A DNA stretch of 64,000 nucleotides from Frondihabitans sp. PhB188. GTDB taxonomy: Bacteria > Actinomycetota > Actinomycetes > Actinomycetales > Microbacteriaceae. Positions 1 to 9,013 of the stretch are shown here, one piece after another; positions within the stretch are counted from its first letter, which is position 1; each line of letters begins with the position of its first letter. The DNA lies in NCBI RefSeq assembly GCF_003752365.1, contig NZ_RJUO01000002.1, positions 558,001-622,000 of the forward strand, given 5' to 3'. Below the pieces are notes generated by a model. That model did not search any database. It was not told where the DNA came from and saw only the letters and a list, made by a program, of their open reading frames with translations. The position numbers and the translations under genes are program-made.

Positions 1-1339
1 CGACGGTCGTGATGGTGGAGGCGGTGACCGCGCCCGCGACCTCGCGCACGGCCTCGGTGATCGCCTGGAGCCGCGGCACCCCCGGCACGAGGTGCCGCTT
101 GATGTTCTCGGTCACGACGATCGAGTCGTCGACTACGCGCCCGATCGCGATCGTCAGGGCGCCGAGGGTCAGGATGTTGAGCGTGTAGTTCGAGGCGAGC
201 AGGCCGATGAAGGTGATGAGGACGCTGGTCGGGATGCTGATCGCGGTCACGATCGTCGAACGGAACGACAGCAGGAAGATCAGGATCACGATCACCGCGA
301 AGGCGAGCCCCAGCAGCCCCTCGGTGGAGAGGCTCTCGATCGACTGCGTGATGAACGGAGCCTGGTCGAAGACGACCTCGATCTTCACGCCGTCTGAGAG
401 GTTCGACTCGAGCGAGGAGATCTGATCGCGGATCGTGCTCGACACGTCGACGGTGTTGGCCTCGAGGGTCTTGGTCACGGCGATCGTCAGGGCGTCCTTG
501 CCGTTCACGCGCGAGATGGAGGTGATCGGCGAGCTGGTGAGCTTCACGGTGGCCACGTCGGCGATGTCGGTCGACTGCAGGGCGCCGGTGAGGGCGTTCT
601 TCGCGCCGACGAGCGGGAGCTTCTGCACCTGCGCCACCGAGGTGAGCCGCTGGCCCGCCTGGATCGAGAGCGTCTTGCCGTTCTGCGTGATCTGGCCGCC
701 CGGCACGAGAGTTCCGTTGTCGTCGAGGGCGTCCTTGATGGCGGAGATCGTCAGGCCGACCGCGGCGAGCTTCGCCTGGTCGGGCTTGATCGTCAAGCGC
801 TGCCCGGCGTCGCCGTAGACGGACGCCTGCCGCACCCCGTCGAGCTTCTGAAGGGCAGGGACGGTGATGTTGGTCAGGTCGTCGACGAGCTTCTGCTTGT
901 CGGCGGGGCCGCCCGTGACGGCGAGCTGCACGACCGGGAGGTCGTCGAGGCTCCCCGACACGACCTGCGTGTTCACGCTGTCGGGCAGGGTGACCGTGTC
1001 GATGGCCTGCTGGATCTTCTCCTCGGTGGCCGGGAGGTCGGTGCCGTAGTCGAACTCGGCCGAGATGTTGCTCTCGGAGGTCTGCGACGTCGCGGTCGTC
1101 GACTTGAGGCCCGGAATCACCTGGATGGCCTTCTCGATGGGCCCCGAGACGCTGTCGTTCACCACCTGGGGCGAGGCGCCCGGGTACGACGACACGATCG
1201 CGATCTGCGGGAACTGGATGTCGGGGATCAGCTCCTGCTTCAGCGACGTCAACGCGTACCCGCCGAACACCGCCACCACGATCGTGATGAGAGCGATGAG
1301 GGCCCGGTTGCGCAGGCTGAAGACCGAAAGAAGATGCAC
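1..1339 (-). CDS. RND-family multidrug/solute efflux transporter, N-terminal part (runs off left edge)
   Basis: This is the first 446 residues of a large inner-membrane RND pump of the HAE1/AcrB-SwrC type, which exports drugs, surfactants or lipids using the proton gradient. The start is GTG at 1339 after a GGTGAGG ribosome site. The N-terminus (MHLLSVFSLRNRALI) leads into transmembrane helix 1 at about 12-30, then the long extracytoplasmic porter region containing PQIAIVSSYPGASP, which is typical of the family. Helices 2-4 begin near residue 335 (LGLAFAVIVILIFLLSF) and include GRVVDDSIVVTENI, the helix 4 motif with the acidic residues of the proton relay. The gene is divergent from kimA and no adaptor protein is visible. 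Family assignment is firm; substrate is unknown. Confidence 0.9.
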   Translation of the reverse strand, partial: MHLLSVFSLRNRALIALITIVVAVFGGYALTSLKQELIPDIQFPQIAIVSSYPGASPQVVNDSVSGPIEKAIQVIPGLKSTTATSQTSESNISAEFDYGTDLPATEEKIQQAIDTVTLPDSVNTQVVSGSLDDLPVVQLAVTGGPADKQKLVDDLTNITVPALQKLDGVRQASVYGDAGQRLTIKPDQAKLAAVGLTISAIKDALDDNGTLVPGGQITQNGKTLSIQAGQRLTSVAQVQKLPLVGAKNALTGALQSTDIADVATVKLTSSPITSISRVNGKDALTIAVTKTLEANTVDVSSTIRDQISSLESNLSDGVKIEVVFDQAPFITQSIESLSTEGLLGLAFAVIVILIFLLSFRSTIVTAISIPTSVLITFIGLLASNYTLNILTLGALTIAIGRVVDDSIVVTENIKRHLVPGVPRLQAITEAVREVAGAVTASTITTV

Positions 1340-1482
1340 GTGCGCCTCACCCTGAGAAAGAACCGACCGGTAGCAGTTCTCTCATGCAACACCAGCCCCG
1401 CTGAGGGGCGGCTGTGGCACCGCTCCGTGAGGGTGCTGTGAGCGGCCCGAGAACTGGGGGAATACCGGCGCGGCCCGCGATG

Positions 1483-1510
1483 TTGACAGGCCCTCGCACA
1501 GGATTAGGCT
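1483..1510 (+). promoter_or_regulatory. Promoter of the KimA-like gene, leaderless
   Basis: TTGACA at 1483-1488 is followed by a 16-base spacer and TAGGCT at 1505-1510. The GTG start lies eight bases after the -10 box, so transcription should start at or within a base or two of the start codon. There is no room for a 5' leader or riboswitch. This is one of the best sigma-A promoters in the window and decides the gene start. Confidence 0.75.
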
Positions 1511-1518
1511 TGCGGCTC

Positions 1519-3729
1519 GTGACTAACGACGTACGGTCCCCCAAGAGGTGGCTGATCGGCGAGCCGCTGTCCTCCGAGAAGCTGGAGGGTCAGCTCCTCC
1601 CCAAGCACCTGGCGCTGCCGATCTTCGCGAGCGACCCGCTCAGCTCCGTGGCGTACGCGCCGCAGGAGCTCCTCATGATCCTGCTGATCGGCGGCACGGC
1701 GTTCCTGGCCCTGGCGCCGGGTGTCGCCGCCGTGGTCGTCATCCTGCTGATCGTCGTCGTCCTGTCGTACCGCCAGCTCATCAAGGCCTATCCGTCGGGT
1801 GGCGGCGACTACGAGGTCGCCCGCAAGAACCTCGGCGAGAAGCCGGGCCTGATCGTCGCGTCCGCCCTCCTCGTCGACTACGTCATGACCGTGGCCGTGT
1901 CGGTCGCCTCAGGCGTCGACAACATCATCTCGGCCGTGCCTCAGCTCAACGAGGTCCGGGTCGAGATGGCGATCTTCTTCGTCATCCTGCTGGCCGCCGT
2001 GAACCTGCGCGGCGTCCGCGAGTCGGGCAAGGCCTTCGCTGTTCCGACCTACCTCTTCATTACCAGCGTCTTCGTGATGATCGTCGTCGCGCTGTTCCGC
2101 ACGGCCACGGGCGATGCTCCGGTCGCCTCCAGCGCGCAGTACGAGGTGCACGGCGACCAGGTGGCCCACGCGGCCTTCGTGCTCCTCCTGCTCCGCGCGT
2201 TCGCCTCCGGCTGCTCCGCCCTGACCGGCGTCGAGGCCATCGCGAACGGCGTCCCGGCCTTCCGCTTCCCGAAGGTCAAGAACGCGCAGAAGACCCTCGT
2301 GCTGATGGGCGCGATCGCCATCGTGCTGTTCGCCGGACTGGTCGCCGTCGCCCTCATCTCGAAGGTGCACTACGCCGAGGCATCCTGCGATCTCATCGGG
2401 CTCAGGAACTGCGAGACCACCCCGCAGCCCAGCCTCATCTCGCAGGTCGCCGCCAGCGTGTTCGGCGGCTCGTCCGTCTTCTTCTACGTCATCCAGGCCG
2501 TCACCGCCGCCGTGCTGCTCCTCGCGGCCAACACCGCCTTCAACGGCTTCCCGCTGCTCGGCTCGATCCTGGCCCGCGACACCTACGCCCCGAAGGCCCT
2601 CAACAGCCGCGGCGACCGCCTCATCTACTCGAACGGCGTGATCGTGCTCGCGATCATCGCCAGCATGATCCTGCTGGTCTTCCGCGCCAACGTCACGCAG
2701 CTGATCCAGCTGTACATCATCGGCGTGTTCGTCTCGTTCACCCTCGGCCAGTCGGGCATGGTGCGCCACTGGCTCGGACTGCTGAAAGACCCGGCCACCG
2801 TCGACCGCGGTCAGATCAAGCGCTCGCTCACCATCAACCTCATCGGCGCGATCCTGACCTTCACCGTCCTCGTAGTGGTGACGATCACCAAGTTCACTCA
2901 CGGCGCCTGGATCGTGTTCGTGATCATGCCCATCCTGTTCACCCTGATGCTCGGCGTGAACCGCTACTACCGCGACGTCGACGTCGAGGTGGAGGTCGAC
3001 GAGACCACCACGTTCGGTGCGACCGGAGACCACGCGATCATCCTGGTCGGCAAGATGCAGAAGCCCGTGCTCAAGGCGATCGACTACGCCATCGCGGCGC
3101 GTCACGACTCCCTCGAGGCGATCCACGTGTCGGTCGACCCCGAGACCACCCAGGCTCTGCAGAAGCGCTGGGACGAGATGAACATCGACGTGCCGTTGAT
3201 CATCATCCCGTCGCCGTACCGCGACGTCGCCGTGCCGGTGATCAAGTACATCAAGGCGCACCGCGAGGAGTTCGGGGCCGAGGTCGTCACCGTCTACACG
3301 CCGATCTACATCGTCGGCCACTGGTGGGAGTCGCTGCTGCACAACCACCGCTCGCGCCGCATCCGGCAGAAGCTCATGCTCGCGCACGGCGTCACCGTCG
3401 CGCTCGTTCCGTGGCTGCTCGACTCGTCCGAGCTGCTCTACGGTCGCCGCTCGCGCGTGTTCCCCGGCCAGGACCGCTCCGGCGAGCCGCGGCGCCCGGT
3501 CAAGCCGGTGCCCCGCACCATGCACAAGGACGCCGAGTCGGCCCGGGCCGCGCAGGCCGAGGCCGAAGCGGTCGCCCGCTCGGCGGTCGCGGTCGACGAG
3601 CGCGTACCCGCCCCGGCCGGCAAGGGCTCGTCGTCGAAGGCGCGCCGCAAGGCGGCCGCGGCGCGGTCGACGGCCCGGAACAGCGCGTCGGCGCCCTCGA
3701 AGAAGTCGCAGGACGGCGGCGGGCGCTAG
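1519..3729 (+). CDS. kimA: KimA-type (APC/KUP superfamily) potassium importer
   Basis: The 736-residue protein resembles Bacillus KimA (YdaO), a proton-coupled high-affinity potassium importer, across its length. Diagnostic stretches are LPIFASDPLSSVAYAPQE, YPSGGGDYEVARKNLGEKPG and LLRAFASGCSALTGVEAI. About twelve membrane helices fill residues 30-480, followed by a cytoplasmic domain (about 500-660) of the kind that binds c-di-AMP in Bacillus. The last 80 or so residues form an Ala/Lys/Arg-rich low-complexity tail that Bacillus KimA lacks. GTG at 1519 is chosen because the promoter ends eight bases upstream; the longer reading frame upstream is GC-rich noise. Many databases call such proteins amino-acid permeases, so the potassium role is inference from similarity. 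Confidence 0.75.
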   Translation: MTNDVRSPKRWLIGEPLSSEKLEGQLLPKHLALPIFASDPLSSVAYAPQELLMILLIGGTAFLALAPGVAAVVVILLIVVVLSYRQLIKAYPSGGGDYEVARKNLGEKPGLIVASALLVDYVMTVAVSVASGVDNIISAVPQLNEVRVEMAIFFVILLAAVNLRGVRESGKAFAVPTYLFITSVFVMIVVALFRTATGDAPVASSAQYEVHGDQVAHAAFVLLLLRAFASGCSALTGVEAIANGVPAFRFPKVKNAQKTLVLMGAIAIVLFAGLVAVALISKVHYAEASCDLIGLRNCETTPQPSLISQVAASVFGGSSVFFYVIQAVTAAVLLLAANTAFNGFPLLGSILARDTYAPKALNSRGDRLIYSNGVIVLAIIASMILLVFRANVTQLIQLYIIGVFVSFTLGQSGMVRHWLGLLKDPATVDRGQIKRSLTINLIGAILTFTVLVVVTITKFTHGAWIVFVIMPILFTLMLGVNRYYRDVDVEVEVDETTTFGATGDHAIILVGKMQKPVLKAIDYAIAARHDSLEAIHVSVDPETTQALQKRWDEMNIDVPLIIIPSPYRDVAVPVIKYIKAHREEFGAEVVTVYTPIYIVGHWWESLLHNHRSRRIRQKLMLAHGVTVALVPWLLDSSELLYGRRSRVFPGQDRSGEPRRPVKPVPRTMHKDAESARAAQAEAEAVARSAVAVDERVPAPAGKGSSSKARRKAAAARSTARNSASAPSKKSQDGGGR

Positions 3730-3753
3730 TTCCTGCGCCCCTCGGGGTCGTCT

Positions 3754-4776
3754 CTAGCGGCGCCAGACGACCTCGGGCCGCAGGAGCCGGTGACGCGGGT
3801 CGCCCGCCGAACCCGGCTCTCCGATCAGGTCGCCCCCCGGCCGCTCGTCGAGCAGGAGCTCCAGGGCCGCCGCGGCCGCCTGTTCGAGCGGCTGCTCGAC
3901 GCTGGCCAGCCCCACGGCCGACGCGACCGGAGTGTTGTCGTAGCCGACGATGGGCACCGACGACCCCAGCACCATGAGGGCTCCCAACGCCAGGGTGTCG
4001 CTTGCGCAGACGAGCCCGTCGAAGGCGGTGCCCGAGTCGACCAGAGCGCGGACGGCCTCGGAGGCGAGCCCCACCGAGTCTTCGCAGGCCAGCTCCAGGG
4101 CGTCGAGTCCGTCGACGCCAGCGGCCTCCATCGTGTCGCGCCAGCCGCGGCGGCGCTCGTCGCCGGTGCCGGAGGACGGCGGCCAGCCCAGGTAGGCGAT
4201 CCGCTGGGCCCCGAGTTCGAGCACCTCGCGGGCCGCCTCGGCCAGCCCGTGGTGCCCGTCGACGTCGACCCAGCGGTGGGCGTCGTCGTAGACGTCGGCT
4301 ACGCCCCACGGCCGCCCGAACGTCACGAAGTCGGCGCCGTTGGCGATCAGCCACTCGGTGCGCGGGTCGTCGTAGGTCGTCGAGGTCAGCAGGAAGCCGT
4401 CGACGTCGGCGCCGTCGAGGAGCCGCTCGAACTGGCGGATCTCGTCGTCGGGATCGCGCGCCGTGAAGAGGAGGATGCGCATGCCCCGGGTGTCGGCGCG
4501 CTCGGTCACGGCGTGCAGGAACCGGTCGAGCACCGAGCCCGAGATGCCGTTCGTCACCGGGTCGAGGCGGATGCCGATCGTGGAGCTCTTGCGGGTGCGC
4601 AGGCGCCGGGCCGAGGCGTGGGTGCGGTAGCCGAGGGCGGCGATCGCCAGCTCGACGCGCTCCCGGGTGGCCGGCTTGACGATGGCGGGCGTGTTCAGCA
4701 CGTTCGAGACTGTCTGGCGCGAGACCCCGGCGGCGGCGGCGACGTCGTGGACCGTGGGCTGGCGTGTGCCGGTCAT
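3754..4776 (-). CDS. LacI-family transcriptional regulator of the adjacent carbohydrate operon
   Basis: This 340-residue repressor has a classic LacI layout. The helix-turn-helix is at 8-30 (VHDVAAAAGVSRQTVSNVLN), followed by the hinge helix region (ASARRLRTRKSSTIGI) and a periplasmic-binding-type effector domain from about 65 to 335. Start is ATG at 4776. It is divergent from the sugar ABC operon, and a LacI-type operator lies just after that operon's -10 box, so it very probably represses the operon until the transported sugar binds. The 3' end converges on kimA with 24 bases between the stops. The effector sugar cannot be read from the sequence. Confidence 0.92.
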   Translation of the reverse strand: MTGTRQPTVHDVAAAAGVSRQTVSNVLNTPAIVKPATRERVELAIAALGYRTHASARRLRTRKSSTIGIRLDPVTNGISGSVLDRFLHAVTERADTRGMRILLFTARDPDDEIRQFERLLDGADVDGFLLTSTTYDDPRTEWLIANGADFVTFGRPWGVADVYDDAHRWVDVDGHHGLAEAAREVLELGAQRIAYLGWPPSSGTGDERRRGWRDTMEAAGVDGLDALELACEDSVGLASEAVRALVDSGTAFDGLVCASDTLALGALMVLGSSVPIVGYDNTPVASAVGLASVEQPLEQAAAAALELLLDERPGGDLIGEPGSAGDPRHRLLRPEVVWRR

Positions 4777-4831
4777 CGCACCTCCCTCCGTCGCGGGCTT
4801 CCCCGTACGTTACACGCGGCCCGGACCCGCC

Positions 4832-4861
4832 TTGACACCGCCGAGCCGCTCGACCTACAGT
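4832..4861 (+). promoter_or_regulatory. Promoter of carbohydrate ABC operon
   Basis: TTGACA at 4832-4837 and TACAGT at 4856-4861 are separated by 18 bases. The predicted transcription start is near 4868, about 90 bases before the first start codon. Confidence 0.6.
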
Positions 4862-4874
4862 CTCTACCAGAAAG

Positions 4875-4888
4875 TTTGATCGTTCAAA
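4875..4888. promoter_or_regulatory. LacI-type operator
   Basis: An inverted repeat TTTGA-TCGT-TCAAA lies 14 bases after the -10 box, so a bound repressor would block initiation or early elongation. The TTGATCG-like core is typical of LacI-family sites. The neighbouring LacI gene reads away from it, so one site could also affect the regulator's own promoter. Confidence 0.65.
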
Positions 4889-4956
4889 TAACGGTGCTCG
4901 TGCACCGCGCGATCCCCGGCTCCGCACTGCCGCGAAGCTTCGCCGAAGGAGACGAA

Positions 4957-6222
4957 ATGCAAAGACGCACCCACCGCCTGCTGGCCGCAGGCGCCCTGAC
5001 CGCCGTGGCCGCCCTCGGGCTGACCGCCTGCGGCTCCGGGTTCTCGAGCGGCGACGGGGCCGGCAGCGGCTCCTCCGCCGCCGCGCTCACCTCGAGCGAC
5101 GATCCGCTGAGCATCCTGATCGGATCCAGCGGCTCTCACGAGACGAAGGCGGTCTCGTCGGCCGTCGCCGACTGGTCGAAGTCGAGCGGAACGAAGGCCA
5201 CCGTCACGGCGGCCTCCGACCTCACTCAGCAGCTCAGCCAGGGCTTCGCCTCGGGCAAGCCCGCCGACGTCTTCTACGTGTCGACCGACCAGCTCGCCGG
5301 CTACGCCAAGAACGGCAGCCTGCTGGCCTACGGCGACCAGCTGAAGAACAAGAGCGACTTCTTCCCGACCCTCGTGAAGAGCTTCACCGTCGACGGCACC
5401 TTCTACTGCGCTCCGAAGGACTTCTCGACGCTCGGCCTCATCATCAACGAGAAGATGTGGAAGGAGGCCGGTTTCACCGACAGCGACGTCCCGACCACCT
5501 GGGACCAGCTGAAGACGGTCGCCGCCAAGCTCACCACGAGCGACCACGTCGGCCTCGCCCTCAGCCCGCAGTACGCCCGCGTCGGCGCCTTCATGGCCGA
5601 GGCCGGAGGCTCGTTCACGAACGCCGACGGCACGAAGGCCACCGTCGACTCGAACGCCAACCTCCAGGGCCTCGAGTACGTCCAGGGCCTCCTGAAGTCG
5701 GGCGACGCCAAGTTCTCGAGCGACCTCGGCACCGGCTGGGGCGGCGAGTCGTTCGGCAAGGGCCAGGCGGCCATGACCGTCGAGGGCAACTGGATCACCG
5801 GCGCGCTGTCGGCCGACTACCCCGACATCTCGTACAAGGTCGCCGAGATGCCCGCCGGTCCCTCCGGCCAGGGCACCCTCCAGTTCACGAACTGCTGGGG
5901 CATCGCGAAAGACTCCCCCAATCAGAAGGCGGCCCTCGACCTCGTCGAGAAGCTGACGTCGACCGACCAGCAGCTCACCTTCGCCAAGGACTTCGGCGTG
6001 ATGCCGAGCGTCAAGTCGGCCGCCGACACCTGGAAGACGGACAACCCCGACCTGGCGCCGTTCCTCGACTCGGCCTCCTTCGCTGAGGGCGTCCCGAACC
6101 AGGCCGGCTCGGCCGACGTGGTCGCCGCCTTCGACTCGAAGATGTCCGGCCTGAAGACCGCCGATGCGAAGGCTCTGCTGGCCACCACGCAGAAGCAGTT
6201 CGCCGCGGTGCTGAGCCAGTGA
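4957..6222 (+). CDS. Sugar ABC transporter substrate-binding lipoprotein
   Basis: This 421-residue extracellular binding protein is of the family-1 (maltose-binding-like) type. It begins with a lipoprotein signal peptide: positively charged MQRRTHR, a hydrophobic stretch and a lipobox LTAC with the acylated cysteine near residue 24. The mature part contains the expected SBP features, including PADVFYVSTDQLAGYA and DFSTLGLIINEKMW. The start is ATG at 4957 after GAAGGAGA. It is the first gene of an operon with two permeases. It would capture a sugar or oligosaccharide outside the membrane and deliver it to the permease pair. The particular sugar is unknown; the glucan-debranching enzyme later in the operon suggests an alpha-glucan fragment. 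Confidence 0.9.
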   Translation: MQRRTHRLLAAGALTAVAALGLTACGSGFSSGDGAGSGSSAAALTSSDDPLSILIGSSGSHETKAVSSAVADWSKSSGTKATVTAASDLTQQLSQGFASGKPADVFYVSTDQLAGYAKNGSLLAYGDQLKNKSDFFPTLVKSFTVDGTFYCAPKDFSTLGLIINEKMWKEAGFTDSDVPTTWDQLKTVAAKLTTSDHVGLALSPQYARVGAFMAEAGGSFTNADGTKATVDSNANLQGLEYVQGLLKSGDAKFSSDLGTGWGGESFGKGQAAMTVEGNWITGALSADYPDISYKVAEMPAGPSGQGTLQFTNCWGIAKDSPNQKAALDLVEKLTSTDQQLTFAKDFGVMPSVKSAADTWKTDNPDLAPFLDSASFAEGVPNQAGSADVVAAFDSKMSGLKTADAKALLATTQKQFAAVLSQ

Positions 6223-6238
6223 TGGCCGGGCAGAGCTG

Positions 6239-7339
6239 ATGGCGGGCCGCAAGCGCCCGCCCCGGCGCCAGGGGGCCGCCGGCTGGCTGTTCGTGTCGCC
6301 GACCATCGTGGTGCTCGGCCTCTTCCTCCTCGTCCCCGTGCTGATGGCGCTGTGGGTGAGCTTCTCCGACTGGTCGGGCGTCGGCTCGCCCCTGTCATCC
6401 GGCGTGAAGTTCGTCGGCACGAAGAACTACCAGCAGCTGCTCTCGGGCGGCTCGCTGGCCGAGACGAACTTCGGCACCAGCCTCCGCAACAACGCCTGGT
6501 ACGTCGTCTTCGTCGTGCCGATCCAGACCGCGGTGGCCCTGCTGCTCGCCGTGCTGGTCAACCGGCAGGTGCTCCGCGGCCGCGGGTTCTTCCGCACCGC
6601 GTTCTACTTCCCGTCGGTGACCAGCTCGGTGGCCATCACCGTGCTGTGGCTGTTCCTCTTCTCGACGACGGGCGCCGTCAACAAGGCGCTCTCGTTCATC
6701 GGGGTCCACGGACCGAACTGGTTCAACGACCCCGACGGCATCGTGCACCTCGCCCTGAGGCTGTTCGGCGTCGATCGGGGCCCGGCGGCACTGACCGGCC
6801 ACACGGCGCTGGGCGTCTCGTGGTGGGACTGGTTCGCCGGCCCGAGCGTCGCGATGAGCGCGTTCATCATGATGGCCGTCTTCACCACCAGCGGCACGTT
6901 CATGCTCCTGTTCATCGCGGCGCTGCAGAACCTGAGCTCGGAGGTCCAGGAGGCCGCCATGATGGACGGCGCGAACGGCTGGCAGCGGTTCTGGCGGATC
7001 ACTCTGCCGCAGCTGCGTCCGACGCTGTTCACGGTCCTGACGCTCGGCTTGATCGGCACCTGGCAAGTCTTCGACCAGATCTACACCGGCACGCGGGGCG
7101 CACCCGACAACACGACCGTCACCCCGTCGTACCTCTCGTACACGACCGCGTTCGGCAGCCAGCAGTGGGGCCAGGGCGCCGCGATCGCTTTCATCCTGTT
7201 CGTCATCATCGTCGTGCTGACGCTCGTCCAGCGCTCCGTGCTGCGGGAGCGCGCCGTCTCGAAGCGCCGCATGCGCCTCTACGACCCCGCGCGCCTGACC
7301 GGTGCCGCCGCGACGACCGCGAAGGAGACCTCCCGATGA
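6239..7339 (+). CDS. Sugar ABC transporter permease, MalF/UgpA type
   Basis: A 366-residue inner-membrane permease with six main helices. The ATPase-docking EAA loop is visible near residue 240 (EAAMMDGANGWQRFWRITLP). The N-terminal helix is at about 15-40 (GWLFVSPTIVVLGLFLLVPV). The gene starts 16 bases after the binding-protein stop and its stop overlaps the next permease start (ATGA). It forms the transmembrane pore with the downstream MalG-type subunit. No ATPase gene is in the operon, so a shared MsiK-type ATPase elsewhere in the chromosome is likely, as is usual in actinobacteria. Confidence 0.92.
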   Translation: MAGRKRPPRRQGAAGWLFVSPTIVVLGLFLLVPVLMALWVSFSDWSGVGSPLSSGVKFVGTKNYQQLLSGGSLAETNFGTSLRNNAWYVVFVVPIQTAVALLLAVLVNRQVLRGRGFFRTAFYFPSVTSSVAITVLWLFLFSTTGAVNKALSFIGVHGPNWFNDPDGIVHLALRLFGVDRGPAALTGHTALGVSWWDWFAGPSVAMSAFIMMAVFTTSGTFMLLFIAALQNLSSEVQEAAMMDGANGWQRFWRITLPQLRPTLFTVLTLGLIGTWQVFDQIYTGTRGAPDNTTVTPSYLSYTTAFGSQQWGQGAAIAFILFVIIVVLTLVQRSVLRERAVSKRRMRLYDPARLTGAAATTAKETSR

Positions 7340-8250
7340 CCTCGACACCCCTCGCCGACCGGATCGGCACCGGTGCGCCAGAGCCAGACTCGAAGGCGCC
7401 ACCGCCCGCCCGCGCCGGCCGCCACCGCGCCCTGATGCCCGCCAGCATCGTGCTGTACGTCGCGCTGATCGCGATCGCGGTGATCTATGTCCTCCCCTTC
7501 CTGATCAACGTCGTCACCGCGTTCAAGACCGAGCCCGACGCGACGGCGAACCCGCTGGCCCTCCCGGTCAACTGGACGACGGCGGCCTTCCACACGCTGT
7601 TCACGAACAGCGACTTCCCGACCTGGGTGAAGAACTCGTTCATCGTCGCGGTGTTCGTGACGGCCGGGCGCGTGTTCTTCGACTCGCTCGCCGGCTACGC
7701 GCTGGCCAGGCTCGACTTCCGCGGCCGGAACGTCGTCTTCGCCCTGCTCGTCGCGGTCATGGCGGTGCCGAGCGTGGTCCTGATGATCCCGAAGTTCCTC
7801 GTGTTGAACCAGTTCGGCATGTACGACTCGTACGCCGGCATGATCATCCCGCTGCTCGTCGACGCGGCCGGCGTCTTCATCATGAAGAACTTCTTCGAGT
7901 CGATCCCGCGGTCCGTCGAAGAGCAGGCGTCCATCGACGGCGCCGGCACCTTCCGCGTGTTCTGGTCGATCGTGCTCCCGATGGCGAGACCCGCCCTCGT
8001 GACGATCATCATCCTGTCGTTCCAGGGCTCCTGGAACGAGCTGCCGCACTTCATCATCTCGACCCAGTCGCCCGGCCTGACCACCCTCACCAAGGGCGTC
8101 GCGAGCCTCGCGTCCGGCCAGCTGTCGAGCGGCAACCAGTACCCGATCAAGCTCGCCGCGGCCGCGATCATGACCATCCCGGTGGCCGTGCTGTTCTTCG
8201 TCTTCCAGAAGCGCATCATGAACTCCAGCGACGGGGCGGTGAAGGAGTGA
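7336..8250 (+). CDS. Sugar ABC transporter permease, MalG/UgpE type
   Basis: This 304-residue permease partners the preceding one. A short cytoplasmic N-terminus precedes six helices (the first at about 36-60). The EAA-type loop is near residue 195 (EEQASIDGAGTFRVFWSIVLP). The start ATG at 7336 overlaps the upstream stop, and its own stop overlaps the GTG start of the next gene, so the three products are translationally coupled. The conserved C-terminal segment (PIKLAAAAIMTIPVAVLFFVFQ, split here into helix and tail) is normal for the family. Confidence 0.92.
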   Translation: MTSTPLADRIGTGAPEPDSKAPPPARAGRHRALMPASIVLYVALIAIAVIYVLPFLINVVTAFKTEPDATANPLALPVNWTTAAFHTLFTNSDFPTWVKNSFIVAVFVTAGRVFFDSLAGYALARLDFRGRNVVFALLVAVMAVPSVVLMIPKFLVLNQFGMYDSYAGMIIPLLVDAAGVFIMKNFFESIPRSVEEQASIDGAGTFRVFWSIVLPMARPALVTIIILSFQGSWNELPHFIISTQSPGLTTLTKGVASLASGQLSSGNQYPIKLAAAAIMTIPVAVLFFVFQKRIMNSSDGAVKE

Positions 8251-9002
8251 CGGCTCAGGCCCCGACGATCCTCGCCACGTGCGGCGGCCTCGTGCCCGGG
8301 GAGTGGAGCGAGAGCCGCTACGGGCCCCTGCTGGTCGAGGCTCTGAGGCTGGCGCGAGTTCCTGCCACCAGAAGGCCCCGGGTGCTGCACGTGAACACCG
8401 CCGGCGGCGACCAGCGTTCCCTGGAGGGGCAGGAACTCGAAGCCGCTCGCATCGCGGGCGCCGACGCGGAGCACCTGCGGTTCTTCCCGCACCCGAACGC
8501 GCCGTCGCTCGAAGCCGCCGTGGCGGGCGCCGACGTCGTCTGGGTCTCGGGCGGCAGCGTCGTGAACCTGCTGGCCGTGTGGCGGACGCACGGGTTCGAC
8601 TCGGTGCTGCGCGACGCGTGGCGCCGCGGCGTCGTCCTCGCCGGAGGCTCGGCCGGCGGGCTGTGCTGGCACACCGGCGGCGTCACCACCTCGTTCGGGC
8701 CGACCGCCTTGGCCGTCGCCGACGGGCTCGGCCTCGTGCCCGGATCGCTGGCCGTGCACTACGACTCCGATGCCAGCCGCCGCCCGGCCTACGAGGCCGC
8801 GGTCGCCGGGGGCCTGCTCGCGCCGGGCCTCGCCCTCGACGAGGGCACCGGCGTCGTCTACCGCGACGACGGCGACGGCCCCGTGCTCGTCGACATCATT
8901 ACCGAACGGGCCGACGGCCGAGTCCACCGCGTCGAGCCCGGCGGCTCGACCCCGCTCGACGCCCGCCTGCTGCCCGGCATCTCCCCGACTTCCGACTCGT
9001 AA
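8247..9002 (+). CDS. Peptidase E (S51)-like protein of the sugar operon
   Basis: The 251-residue protein resembles the peptidase E/cyanophycinase superfamily, class I glutamine-amidotransferase-fold enzymes with a nucleophilic serine. The nucleophile elbow is GGSAGG at about 133-138, preceded by VWVSGGSVVNLL, another conserved strand. Peptidase E cleaves Asp-X dipeptides, but why such a gene sits in a sugar-uptake operon is not obvious; this branch may act on something else. The GTG start at 8247 overlaps the permease stop and follows GAAGGA. It reads straight into the debranching enzyme gene, 11 bases on. The fold assignment is good, the substrate unknown. Confidence 0.75.
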   Translation: MTAQAPTILATCGGLVPGEWSESRYGPLLVEALRLARVPATRRPRVLHVNTAGGDQRSLEGQELEAARIAGADAEHLRFFPHPNAPSLEAAVAGADVVWVSGGSVVNLLAVWRTHGFDSVLRDAWRRGVVLAGGSAGGLCWHTGGVTTSFGPTALAVADGLGLVPGSLAVHYDSDASRRPAYEAAVAGGLLAPGLALDEGTGVVYRDDGDGPVLVDIITERADGRVHRVEPGGSTPLDARLLPGISPTSDS

Positions 9003-9013
9003 GGAGCCGACCC

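Noticed and set aside
1548-3977. Long open frames on both strands over kimA and many other genes
   Set aside because: They are by-products of very high GC: arginine/proline-rich translations with no family resemblance, fully overlapping well-recognised genes.
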